Part shown: positions 22,529 through 32,669 of the stretch, piece after piece
Numbering within the stretch: the stretch's first letter is position 1
How the letters are laid out: every line of letters starts with the position of its first letter
Assembly (NCBI GenBank): GCA_033558025.1
Contig: JAUCEF010000001.1
Span: forward strand, 1,240,001-1,304,000
Length of the DNA: 64,000 nucleotides
Source of the DNA: Phytophthora sp. 'mugwort'
Lineage: Eukaryota > Oomycota > Peronosporomycetes > Peronosporales > Peronosporaceae
Direction: 5' to 3'
Notes under the pieces: model-generated
What the model was told of the DNA's origin: nothing
Databases searched by the model: none
Seen by the model: only the letters and a program-made list of their open reading frames with translations
Program-made: the position numbers and the translations under genes

Positions 22529-25123
22529 GTGGCAAAACCTCGAGAGCTCGTGAACGTGATATGCTTGCCCTCCTCAATAGTGGACCCTACATTGAGCTGG
22601 AAAGGATTCTCACTGATACGTCACTTGCGGATCTCCCAACAAGGTCGTCAACTGTCACTGATCAAGTCCAAGATCGCGAAGCCGTCAACTATGCCGACTC
22701 CTCCATGCGTAGCTCGTACCCATTTTGAAAAGACGGCAAAGCATTGCAACAAGTCCAGCTACTTTCACTAATGCCGCCACTGCTTGGCCGGCGCACGACG
22801 AGCTGCGAAAGATAACGCCCCACCCGTCGTCGTTGCCGACATTCGTGCTCGCGAGGGAAGCTTCAAGCGCCACCTCTCCTCCTGTCTCCACGCTCCACGC
22901 TGGGCGAAGCCTGTGTCGGCTGACTTTTGGCCGTACACCGAGCGAGACGCAGAGCAGGCATTGCTCTGCGCGGCACTGACAGGAGAACAACTCGAGATTC
23001 CCGATTTCTTCTTCCAGCGCTCCGGCCCCGCGGAAACGATGACCTTTGAGAAGTTGCTCGTCAAGTTCCAAGCAGACAATTTGCTTTCAGACTCGTTCAT
23101 CTCTCGTTCATCGACCGGGAGATTTTCGGTTTTTTTTAGCAGAGCGTGTTTAAGATGGTGCCGCCCCGTTAAGTGCTCGGTGGTCGTATCCTCGACACCT
23201 CGCGAAAGATAGCATCGAAGAGGACGAGGGCGCTATTCAGAGCGCGTATTTTCTGACTGAAGGAAGAATGACTATTTGTCTGACGATTGGATGGATATCA
23301 CCAAGACTCACCAGTTCGGCTCCTACATGACTCTTTACGGAATCGCGTGTTCCCGACCCCGGACCGGCATGATGGATTGGCTCTCGCTGCCCTCATGGAA
23401 ACCGTCATGTTCATCATTGTATCCAAGGGCTACGAAATGGGGGCGGTGGTGACCGACGACGTTGGCAGTGCGCTCGCGCGAGACGTGTCCTAGCTCATCG
23501 CTGGCCAAAGGTGATTTTTTTCCGATGCTCTGCGCACGTAATCAACAATCTGGTAACGGGTATTCTTCGCTCTGATGCATTTCGGGACGTGTCGGCCAAG
23601 GAATCGGCTGTGGTGAACTTCCTGAACGCCTCATCTGTCAAGTGGCTCGTGCGGGCGAAGACGGCGATAAAGAAAGCGTACGGGGAAAGGAGTGTTAGAA
23701 GTTTGCAACCTCTATGCGATACAAGATGGAATTCAATGCAAGGTTGCTTTGCCTCCTTGCTTCGCGTGCGGACCGCGCTTACTGAGTTCGAAATTGCTTA
23801 CAAAACTGAGGACGAGTTATCGGAAGCCGTTCGGGACGTCTTGTCAAGGCCTCAGAGGTGCTGGATGATGGTGAAGGGTTGGGCAGACTTGGATGACGGA
23901 AAGCAAGTAGTGCGACCTCTTTACTACGCATCGTTCATGCACGATGACAACATCCCCAGCGACGTTACAACTGCTTTGAGCAGCTGTATGACTCTTGCGT
24001 AGCCTCGTCTTACAGCGACATGCTTGTTCCTCTGCTTGAAAAGCGCTGGCAAGACTGGGAGCAGCCAATCTTTGTGCTGGCATATGCGTTGGATCCCGAT
24101 AAAAGCGAAGTAATCAACCAAATACCCGTTGCTGTTGTGGACAAACTCGGCGACTTCGCGCTAATGTACTATCGCAAGCTTTTCGACTGTGATGCTCCTT
24201 CTATCCGAGGTGAAATCTCTGAGTGGAGTATATCACTACTGGAGGAGTTTCCCTTGAGCGCTTCCAAGGTCTTGCAGCTCCCCCGCTCGCAGTGTTCTGG
24301 TTGGACACGAAAAGCAATAAGAAGCGACACGGTCCGGGGCTACTCACTGTGCAAGCTAGCATTGGATATTTTCTCGATGGCCATGAACACAGCGACGTAT
24401 GAACGGTACTTCTCCGAGATTGCGCTCATTCATACTGCTCATCGCAACAAGATGAGTGCCGAAAGGTTGAGGAAGGTTGCTGCCATTCGTCGGCTTATAC
24501 GAGAACGTGATCGCCGCAAAACGAAGGCAAAAAGACCAAAGAAACCAGAAGCGAGGATCGTTAATCCCAATGAGCTCACTAGGGCGGTGGCATTTGGGAC
24601 ACCTACACGTGGACGTCGAAGCCGACCTCGCAGCGAATCGCCGTGCTACTTGGAGTCGGTGCAGAGCTCCATGGGGTGCAACGAAACGGCCGTGCCCTTG
24701 GCACAGAGGCTTGTGTTCACGGAGAGCGAATCGGACGACGTTCACTTTGGGGGCGAAGAACAAATTGTCGGGATTGCAGGTGGGCAAGAGGATGAAGGTG
24801 GTGGTAATAGAGGAGGCGAAGGACGGGAGGCTCTTGCAAATTGGCAGGGCGTTTTCGAGGGGCTGCTGGAGTGTGAAGACAACTTGGAGGCAACGACAAC
24901 GGCAATGGTCTCCACACTGATGGATGAAGAATTCATTCCGAATGGCCAACAAACCAACTCGCCATTTCCAAAGTACAACGACGAGAGATTTCCGCAAGAG
25001 CGTGGGCTACCAGGGATCCGGGGCTTCAAAATTACCCTGAAAGATCTTTTTGGTGTGTCTGCGCCCGATAACTCTCTATCTCCAACGATGATAGCGAGCT
25101 GTACTAGTTCAGTAACCTGGTAG
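22522..25123 (+). pseudogene. hAT transposase (nested), frameshifted
   Basis: This is a hAT-superfamily transposase, plus strand. A BED-like N-terminal finger region has GSFKRHLSSC (about 22855-22885), and then TMTFEKLLVKFQADN follows near 23040. The RNase H-like core continues with RHDGLALAALME (about 23370), GYEMGAVVTDDVGSA (about 23430-23470) and FRCSAHVINNLV (about 23520-23550). Next come FLNASSVKWLVRAKTA and CDTRWNSMQGCFASLLRV (23610-23770). A frame change near 23990 leads into the long final frame (24020-25123): DMLVPLLEKRWQDWEQPIFV, DKLGDFALMYYRKLF and the dimerisation block MNTATYERYFSEIALIHTAH, followed by NKMSAERLRKVAAIRRLIR. Frameshifts near 22770, 23220-23290, 23500 and 23990 leave it broken. 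It is antiparallel to the piggyBac pieces on both sides. Confidence 0.8.
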
Positions 25124-27334
25124 ATCTCCGTTTAGTGGACCCTGCTATCAATTTGAACAGTGTTTGCACGGTAACTAGCATACAATCGCCTAGAGAGTCT
25201 GCGTCCATTATCGGAACAGAGACTAGCGAACAAACCACAACAAACCACCAAGAAACCAATCAAACGTTTCTTCATGTGATCTGTTTGATCCACCGAACAG
25301 ATCGGACATCACTACTCTGTCGGCGCTTCCGCGCTTCGTTCCCGCTGCCTTTCTTCCACTCGTCAGTCTGCACGGGAACATGAGCCGTTGCGCTGTGGCT
25401 CGCTTCGAGTGCAGACCCTGGTCGCGCAAGAGCTGGTTCCAATCGTCGTCCTGTAGCCGATAGAGCTGCAAATGCAGCTCCTTGCGAAGCGGACATGCGA
25501 TACTTTGCTCTTTCCCTCGGCAACCCGACGGTGGTTGTAGACAATGAAGGCGTTGACGAGAGCAATGTCAATGAGCCCTAGAAATAGGGATTTATAGTAC
25601 TTATTGTATCGACGTGCCAGTTGAAGTGAGTGAAATCACAGAACACAAAGTATAAGATGCGTTAGCGCTGACACCGGAGTGTGTGTGTACACGATACGAG
25701 GACTTTCCTTGGCAAGCGAAGCTGGTCATGCACATCAACTCCGCCCATGAACGACGGATAGTATATCACAAATCTCGTGAATGTCACTTCTGCTTGTTAA
25801 CCAGTAGCTTTGTCACGGCGCACGGTTCGGTCTAGCGTGAAATTCCCTCCTGCCGCAAGCACGAAGACACCTTGGTTGTCCCACTAATGCGTGTACTTGA
25901 TGCAAGTCACATGTATCGATTCTGCAACGTAAAAGTTGCCTCTGGCAATCCATATCGAGCGCTTACTGGACTCCTTTCTGCCACTGGGAAGCATCTTTGG
26001 CAGGATTGCCTTCCAGAGACCCTTGCTGTCCGTCATTACAGTGCCCACGCTGTAAAATGGCATCGCTAGCATCAACAGCACGACTTAAGAATAGAAGCGA
26101 CCCGTGACAATAAATCTGAAAGCTGGTCGTCCCGTAGGCGCAAACACAAACCGCAGGTTTCTAACGACTGCTGCGGGCCCAGACATCGTGTCGGGCGGAG
26201 TACTGCCATCCCTTGCTTGACGTTTGCTGCAAAAAACTTCAAAACTGTAGCAGACACGATATTGACACCAAGTGAGCGTGTACTAGACATGATAAGTGAA
26301 CTTGAGAGCCAAGAAAAAGAGCGTGCCGGTAGGCACGCTCTCATTCTTACCGAATGCAGTACGCAGTCTCTGAACAATACAGCATAAACAGTTTGGTGCC
26401 CCAGCGATGAGACTTATCCTTCATGAATGTACTCATACGGTTGAACGGTGATGAAGACGGAAGCATTTCCGCGTCAAACGCCATCGCTGGCGGCGGTGTG
26501 AAGCTTCTCTGTAATGTATATATACGACCGGGCGAAGCTTCCAAGCTCGGTCGCTGACTGCTCTCTCGTCTCTATTGCTGCTGAAGTGAAAATTACGCGA
26601 AATGTGGTTGAACCGATCTCGTTTCATGGAGTTGCCGAAGTCGCCGCGTGCATTTGTTTTTGGCGCCTTCATCCATGTTCTTCCAGTGATGCGCGAACTT
26701 TTTCGGTTTGGTGGAATGGTCCTCGCAATAAGCAAACCAATAAAACAGCGCAACGCTCTACCTGAGATGTCCGGCGCTTATTGCGAACTTTGTCTTGATT
26801 TGTTGAGGCGTATGTACTTGGAAATCCGGTCGCTTCAGTTTGCGTGCTTGTTGCTTGGCGTGTTGCGCTTCGACACGAGCGTCTAAGTGTTCCGTGAGGG
26901 AGGGGGGCTGCTCGTAGAGCACTAGACGTAGGGCCATGAGGGCTATCGTAAATGCACGGATAATCTTCGCAAAGCCACCCATCCTGTCGCGTTTCATACG
27001 GTTCGTCCATGTAGGGCAACGGTGTCCGAACCCGAGGCACTGTCCAGCCGTTCCTGTGCATGTTGTCTAAGACTTATTTGCGTATTTCACCACGGCCGAG
27101 CATCCACACCTCCCACAGCTTCGAGTAGCTCCGAATCGAAATGCAGATCCGGCGCGTTGGCTGCTTCGTCATCTGCGACAGGAGCCGGCTCAGTCCAGTT
27201 CACGTCGTCGTCGTCACTGAGATGGATTCGCCTTCGCCATCACCGTCAGAATCGAGAGCTGCGTAGTCAGTTGAGTTACCTCCAGCAGCGATAATGTTTG
27301 GGTCTTGTGTCAACGTGTATGATACAACAAACAA

Positions 27335-27375
27335 ATACACGATAACAGTTATAACGTGTATCGATATCGTGTATA
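27335..27375. repeat. ATACACGATAA copy 2 with nearby inverted copies
   Basis: ATACACGATAA at 27335-27345 is followed within 30 bases by the inverted forms ATAACGTGTAT and ATATCGTGTAT. The cluster lies in an AT-rich insert or intron-like part of the piggyBac remnant. Confidence 0.75.
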
Positions 27376-27873
27376 TGCACATGCCGCACAAACTCTCGAC
27401 GTGGGATGTCACCCTCTTTGGTTCCTTCGTCCTCGTGTTGCGCACGGGGACTCGCACAACCTCACAAGCCCAGGCTCTACATCAATCGATCCAGGTTCCA
27501 GCTCCTCATAGCTGCTGTCTAAGTTAGCCGTGTCGAAGATATTGCTGAGATTGGGTCGTGATGGAATTTCTACCAACAAAGTCAGAGTCCATGGTTGGTT
27601 ATCAATACTATTGTCCAGCGCATCATGCGTACTGGTCGAGCCATACCCTCCTTGCGTATGTTTGATCGCTTGAATCGTCATTCATCACGTGAGATGAAGG
27701 GGTAGTGAGGTAGTATTTCGAGATCGGGGAAGCGGGAGCTCTGCAGCAAAGTTCAAGGACGTCAGGATCAACACAAACGAAGTCAGTCTCTACAGCATGG
27801 AACATGCAGGTATCGTACTCTCTAGCTGTGCGCCGCTGTGTGCTTGATCTGAATTGTTCGAAGGAACTGTACC

Positions 27874-27884
27874 ATACACGATAA
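27874..27884 (+). repeat. Motif ATACACGATAA, copy 3
   Basis: Third exact copy of the 11-mer, in the N-terminal third of the piggyBac remnant; followed by the inverted-like CCGTGTAT at 27899-27906. Confidence 0.75.
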
Positions 27885-28331
27885 TGTTAGACTCATACCG
27901 TGTATCCTACCGGCAAGCCGTCCAATGCGTACATGGTGGTACTGTGGGCTGTCAACTCGCAGCGCAGCGGCTTCCAGTCCCGCTTCGTTCCCTTCCTTTC
28001 GCTTCCGTTCTGCTAACAACACACAACCCGTCAGGTTCATTAGTGAAAAATGCGATTGCACCCACTTTACCGATATCCACGCGATCCAAGTAGTCCATCA
28101 GCTCGTGCTTGCCCACGAAGTAGTCCACCGCTGTTTTTGGTCTTTCCTGGCTTGATATAGAAAAAGTCGTTTGATACCCCTGCGGGTCGTCTCAAAGTCC
28201 AGCTTCCGCGCTTTAGCTCTCTCTATCGAGCCTGGAATGCCATGCTCTGTGTGTGGGCCACGGAATGGATGGCTTGAGCGGCGACGGGGCAAATCTCGAA
28301 TGAGCCCGGAACTGACGGCGCGCAAGGGCAC

Positions 28332-28802
28332 ATCTCATCGTTTATTCAATTATGTGTATCACATAGACCTCTGTGAGATCCTATTTTCTGGGGAAAAAAT
28401 CAAACTAGCCAGCTAGCTAGCTAGCCGGACGCCCTATGCAACCCCGTGCAGGACGGATGTGAAGAAACCAACCTTAGTTGACCTAAAGGTCAGTACAAAA
28501 AAGCAGTGTAAAAATCATTAACGTACGCCTCTCTTACTAACAACGACACTCTTATCTAGCGCTAATGCATATTAATAAACCTAAACTGCTGTAATCCCAG
28601 TGCTCCGCATATGCTGATGCGGAGCGTCTAGCTCCTAATCTTCCGTGTTGTCTAAATAATTTTCCCTAGTTGTTTTTCATGTTCTGTCTGTTGGTCGTAG
28701 TAGTCATTTCACGCTACTACTACCATCACGCAAACTTCAAATACGTTGACGAATCTGCTATGGACAGGTCATTTAACATTATCGCGCACCTGAACGACAA
28801 GA
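28332..28802. other. Intergenic stretch before the gene island
   Basis: No gene. It contains the tetranucleotide repeat AGCTAGCTAGCTAG at about 28411-28424 and the probable promoter of the enoyl-CoA hydratase/isomerase gene near its right end. Confidence 0.6.
28769..28774 (+). promoter_or_regulatory. Candidate Inr (TCATTT)
   Basis: TCATTT lies 33 bases before the ATG at 28803, matching the oomycete initiator core YCATTYY and its usual distance. It is a short motif, so the call is tentative. Confidence 0.45.
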
Positions 28803-29612
28803 ATGACCGGCACCGAGCAACAGGAGACGGTGGTGCGCCGCCACGTGCACGCAGGGTGCATCTACGTAGCGGAGATGCGCCGTTCTTGCGCCAAGAACGC
28901 CTTCAACGATGCCCTCTACGAGCAGCTAACAGCGGCTCTAGACGAGTTCGAGGCTGACCCCTCACTGCACGCGTTCGTGATCACGGGCCACGGCGACTAC
29001 TTCACCAGTGGCGCCGATGTCAAGGAGGCAGCGGCCATCTTGGGCGACGGCTCGGTGCGCCCTCCGTCGCAGAGTCCTTCCCACGCCTTCATGCTCAAGA
29101 TGTTGGACTGCAAGAAGCTCCTGGTGGCGGCAGTGAACGGCCCCGCTATTGGCATCGGCGTCACGCTACTCATGCACTGCGACCTTGTGTACGCTGCCGA
29201 CATGGCCACCTTCTGGACGCCATTCCTCCGCGTCGGAGTGGTACCGGAATTTGCGTCGTCCTACACATTCCCGCACTTGCTGGGGGCCACAGTGGCCAAC
29301 AACCTGGTGATCCGCTCCAAGGTCTACACGGCGCAGGAGGCTTTACACGCAAAGATTGTAGGCGTGGTCTTCCCTACGAACGGCTTCTTGGAGGCTGTTT
29401 TCGCTGAGCTCACGCCGCTCGTGGCGAACCGCTTTAACAAGACCAGTCTACCGGTGTACAAGTCGCTGCTGCGACGTGAACGCGCCCCAAAGATTCGCGA
29501 GGCGCTCTTTCACGAGTTCGAGGAGCTGGACCGACGTGCGGCCTCGGGTGAGTTCTTGGCTACGATAATGGAACTCAAGAAGCAGTTCAAGAGCAAGAGC
29601 AGCAAGTTGTGA
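28803..29612 (+). CDS. Peroxisomal enoyl-CoA hydratase/isomerase (PTS1, SKL end)
   Basis: This is a 269-residue intronless member of the crotonase superfamily, most like delta3,delta2-enoyl-CoA isomerases (ECI/PECI), which move double bonds during beta-oxidation of unsaturated fatty acids. The oxyanion-hole segments are visible as TSGADVKEA (about residues 67-75) and GPAIGIGVTLLMHCDLVYAA (about 113-132). VGVVPEFASS (about 143-152) supplies the Glu that in ECI enzymes is the catalytic base; hydratases would also carry a Glu in the GPAIGIG-side loop, which I do not see. The protein ends in SKL, a classic type-1 peroxisome targeting signal, so it should act in peroxisomes. The start at 28803 gives the usual family length and has an Inr-like motif 33 bases upstream. 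It converges on the coiled-coil gene, 125 bp apart. Confidence 0.9.
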   Translation: MTGTEQQETVVRRHVHAGCIYVAEMRRSCAKNAFNDALYEQLTAALDEFEADPSLHAFVITGHGDYFTSGADVKEAAAILGDGSVRPPSQSPSHAFMLKMLDCKKLLVAAVNGPAIGIGVTLLMHCDLVYAADMATFWTPFLRVGVVPEFASSYTFPHLLGATVANNLVIRSKVYTAQEALHAKIVGVVFPTNGFLEAVFAELTPLVANRFNKTSLPVYKSLLRRERAPKIREALFHEFEELDRRAASGEFLATIMELKKQFKSKSSKL

Positions 29613-29737
29613 GCGAAAAAGCTACTGTGCTGTTTTGGGACGCTTCTAGGCTGCTATGAAGGTCTCCGTCGCAAATGGACAAGCAATCTGGTCGTTCTTC
29701 AAAACAAAATAACTGACTGTAATGCACATCAAGGTTA

Positions 29738-31220
29738 CTAATCTGCCAGTGCAATAACTCCGCTGGACTCGTAGCAGTGAATAAGCTGTAGCTTCTTGAG
29801 CTCGTCAATTGCTCGGTTTCCTTCCTCGAAGCTTGGACAGCTCTGTACGCAGACAATAGACACAACTTGAGTTATCCGGTGTTAAGGTAAGCACTCATGT
29901 AGTAGTTTTTTATACTCACGTTGAGAAACACTTTTAGGTCGACAGTTTTGCGCGGTGTGGGAGCAGGAGCGTCGTTGTATAACTGCTGATACAGTCGAGT
30001 CATAAGTGTTCCGATACCCGGAGATGGCGCAAGTATGCGCAACAATGAGTCCAATTGGAGGCTGTTGGAGTCGGTTTGCGGTGCAAGGTCTTCCAACAGG
30101 CTTTTAAGCTGAAGCATTAAGGAAACATGGTCAGGCAAGAAAACTCCTAGGAGTTCCATGGGTACGAGAAAGTGCATACTTACATGGGCCATTTCTTCCA
30201 GAACTTCTTGTTTTTCTTCCTCATACTGAGCTTTCAGTGATTGTTTCTGTTTCATTAAGCAAAAAATAATAATATGTAAAATGTTACAATCACCAACACA
30301 CCCCAGCAAAATCCTGACTCGTACGTCGATTTTCTCTGCAATCGCCTCCTGGGCTTCCCTCAGCAGTACAATTTCCTGTTGTAATTCCACGATTTCGTTC
30401 TGTGCGCGCTCCTCTTCCAGTCGACGCCGTTCCTCTGCACTTTGGGGGTGATCCAGACTATTCTCGCTTTCCGGGTTTTCGTCGTCTCTTTCCAGCTTCG
30501 CAAACACTTCCTGCAATTGTCTTATCTCAGTTGTGAACTCGTCCAGCTGCGCCTTTAGCTGAGCGCCCTCCGCTTCAAGATGCAATTTCTTGCCTGCTTT
30601 CCTCTCCAGAGCCTCCTCGCGCCGTCGTTTAGCTTGGTCGGCCTTGATGTCCCTCTCCTTGGCAATCTCTTGGTCCAACGACTCCACCTGGTCGTCCAGC
30701 TCCTTGAGCATGCGTGCGTATTCCTCCTGGATGTCAGTGTTTCGGCTCTTGACCAGGTTACGGAACTGCACCACAGAGGTCAAATCTACTATCAGTCTTC
30801 ACCCTTACTCGCTCTTGAACTAGCCAATTTCCTCACATTCTCCGATCGCCGCCGCTGTTCCTTCTCCGTGCGCGACTTGGTGATCTCCAACCGCTCCGTG
30901 ACCTCCGTTCCATGGTCAAGAAGCTCCTGGAACCTTTCCTCCTGCGTAAGCGCCTCCCGCTCCGGGTTGGCTGGCATCACCGCTAGCCTGGATGTCAGGC
31001 GCGGCATCCCGGACGCCGGCAGGTCGTGCTGCATGCGGCCAACGAACTTGCCCAGCATGGCGTCCGTCATGCGGAGCTGCACGTGACAACGCCAACCGTT
31101 CAGTGATATCAGGAGCCAAGTAAGAACAACACTAGCTACGGAAGATCGAGGCCGTACCTTGTCGCTGCATGCCCCCAACTGCAGCACGCACTTCATCAGC
31201 TCGCCGTCCACGTCCGTCAT
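29738..31220 (-). CDS. Coiled-coil protein, five introns, function unknown
   Basis: I do not recognise this gene. Splicing as complement of 31158-31220, 30837-31076, 30325-30765, 30184-30246, 29920-30108 and 29738-29842 gives one frame of 366 residues. All five introns are GT-AG: 81 bp (31077-31157), 71 bp (30766-30836), 78 bp (30247-30324), 75 bp (30109-30183, donor GTAAGT) and 77 bp (29843-29919). The start MTDVDGELMKCVL opens a short helical N-terminus. A long charged coiled coil (about residues 80-260, e.g. LKELDDQVESLDQEIAKERD) follows, and a compact end with LKSLLEDLAP, GIGTLMTRLYQQLY and ELKKLQLIHCYES. A small globular end after a coiled coil would suit a kinetochore, centrosome or intraflagellar-transport component, but that is a guess. 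Its start is 111 bp from the divergent PDCD7-like gene. Confidence 0.8.
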
Positions 31221-31331
31221 AGTCGTGGGCGAAAGTTTGTCACTATTGCAGTTTTAGCGTGAGTCAATTTTTGGTCGACAAATTGTTTTTTAGTCTAGAC
31301 AAACCACAAAGATTATACAAATTGTGCTTCG

Positions 31332-32490
31332 ATGCAGCAACGGCCACCACCGCCCCCTCGATGGCCGCGGCCGGTGCCGCAGATACCGTGGATTGCGCCA
31401 CCGGTTCGACGTTCTTTTGTGCCGCTGCTTTCGCAACCCCCTCGCGGGTTTCGAGGGCCTCCACGTTTTTTCCCGCCGCCTCCGCGTCCTATCATAGGCA
31501 TCTACCCTCGTTGCGTGCCTCGTCCGCTTGTGGTGAATGCAGAGCAGCTATGGCTGGACTCATTCAGGCGGAGACATTGCAGCTCAGCAGACAGTTCCAA
31601 TGATATTGTAGGAAAATGTGATGAGCCTCCGTTGAGGCTGCTACGACGTCGAGTTGCAAAGGCTCAAACGCTAACGGAACAGCTGAAAGTAGCGTCGACG
31701 GAGTTAGCTGCCCTCGAGAAGCGATTGGAGGCATCGAGGGGGAGTTTTGATGGTGATACGGCGTCAATGGTGGAAGGGTCACGACTGCGCGTGCAACGCG
31801 AGCGCAAACTTGCAGCCTGTGAAGCGTTGAAGAAGCAGCTGGATGCGATGAACGCGGCGTCGGGACTATTCCCAGAGAAGCAGCTTGCAGAGATTCGAGC
31901 ATTTGCAGCGAGGGTCAACAAGAAGAAGGTGCGTCACTGAGTTGGGAATTGCGTAGTTTTTAGCGCTGACAGGAGATTGGGATACTCACGCAGGCTTATC
32001 GAAAGCGAGCCAAGTTGAAGCGTCGAGCTGAAGCGAGTATCCGCCGAGCAGTAGACGCAAAAGTACTAGGAAAAACGGCAGCAACTGGTGACGATAAGGT
32101 AGAGTCTCAGGCTACGAAAGAACACTTGAAAGTCTTGGGGAAATCTACAGAGAAGGACCTGTCTCCACCGCCTCAAGAGGAGAAGACTGCTACTTATTTA
32201 TCGACACCGAAGAGGACGTCACCACAGCAGTCGCTCGATCCAGAGACTTTGACGATTGCTACTTTGATCGCTGTCCGACGAGCTTGGGACGCCTACACTG
32301 TTGTTCCGCAGACACCGGGAGCTTCTTCCATTCCTCCGGTACATTTCAGATTGTGCTTGCAGACATTTTATCGTGTGAAGGTGACTAACTTGCCCATATT
32401 TTTTTCTTTTAACAGCATTTTGTGCCTCCGCCATCCGCACCGCCTGCTCCGTGGGCAGCGTACATTTCCTCGGTCAATTCGGCTACATAA
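31332..32490 (+). CDS. Probable U11/U12 snRNP 59K (PDCD7-like) minor-spliceosome protein
   Basis: Exons 31332-31928, 31994-32338 and 32416-32490 join in one frame of 338 residues; the introns (65 and 77 bp) are GT-AG. The N-terminus is proline-rich (MQQRPPPPPRWPRPVPQ), as in human PDCD7. A helix follows (LWLDSFRRRH, about residue 72), then a coiled coil (TEQLKVASTELAALEKRLEA) and a basic segment across the first splice (NKKKAYRKRAKLKRRAEAS). The most specific part is the end: LIAVRRAWDAYTVVP, then IPPHFVPPP and PWAAYISS, which parallels the PDCD7 C-terminal pattern (L-I-x-I-R-x-x-W-D-x-Y-x-V-P ... F-V-P ... P-P ... W-A). In other organisms 59K bridges U11 and U12 in the di-snRNP that recognises rare U12-type introns. 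It shares a 111-bp divergent promoter region with the coiled-coil gene and converges on eIF2A. Confidence 0.72.
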
Positions 32491-32669
32491 TTTTGGGACA
32501 AAACAATATATCAGGCAGCAATAACTGCTTGAATTAATTAAAGAAGTAAGAAATGCCGATCGCTATTTACTGAATAACACTAATTATAAGTGTCTCTTCT
32601 TATGTCTTGCTTTCTATTGCATTCCCAGGCTCTAAGTTCGACGTTTGCACCATTCCCTCTGCCTGCTTC

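Larger units (their letters stand above)
25235..28331 (-). pseudogene. piggyBac transposase remnant
   Basis: This is a decayed piggyBac transposase read leftwards. The oomycete-type N-terminal domain has VDYFVGKHELMDYLDRV (about 28070-28120) and then GAIAFFTNEPDGLCVV. An acidic region follows (DDDDVNWTEPAPVADDEAAN, about 27150-27220). The core has CFIGLLIARTIPPNRK (about 26700-26750), FGNSMKRDRFNHISRNFHF (about 26590-26640), FDAEMLPSSSPFNRMSTFM (about 26430-26490) and KSHRWGTKLFMLYCSETAYC (about 26350-26410). The Asp of FDAEM is a catalytic-triad position. The C-terminal linker reads LQLYRLQDDDWNQLL (about 25430-25470) and KRRQ at about 25320. The expected cysteine-rich end is then replaced by unrelated sequence; a matching end lies at 22274-22528. 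Stops are numerous. Confidence 0.8.

Noticed and set aside
31313..31501. Minus-strand glycine/arginine-rich frame antisense to the PDCD7-like gene
   Set aside because: It is the shadow of the proline-rich coding strand; the plus frame has coherent exons and a recognisable C-terminus.
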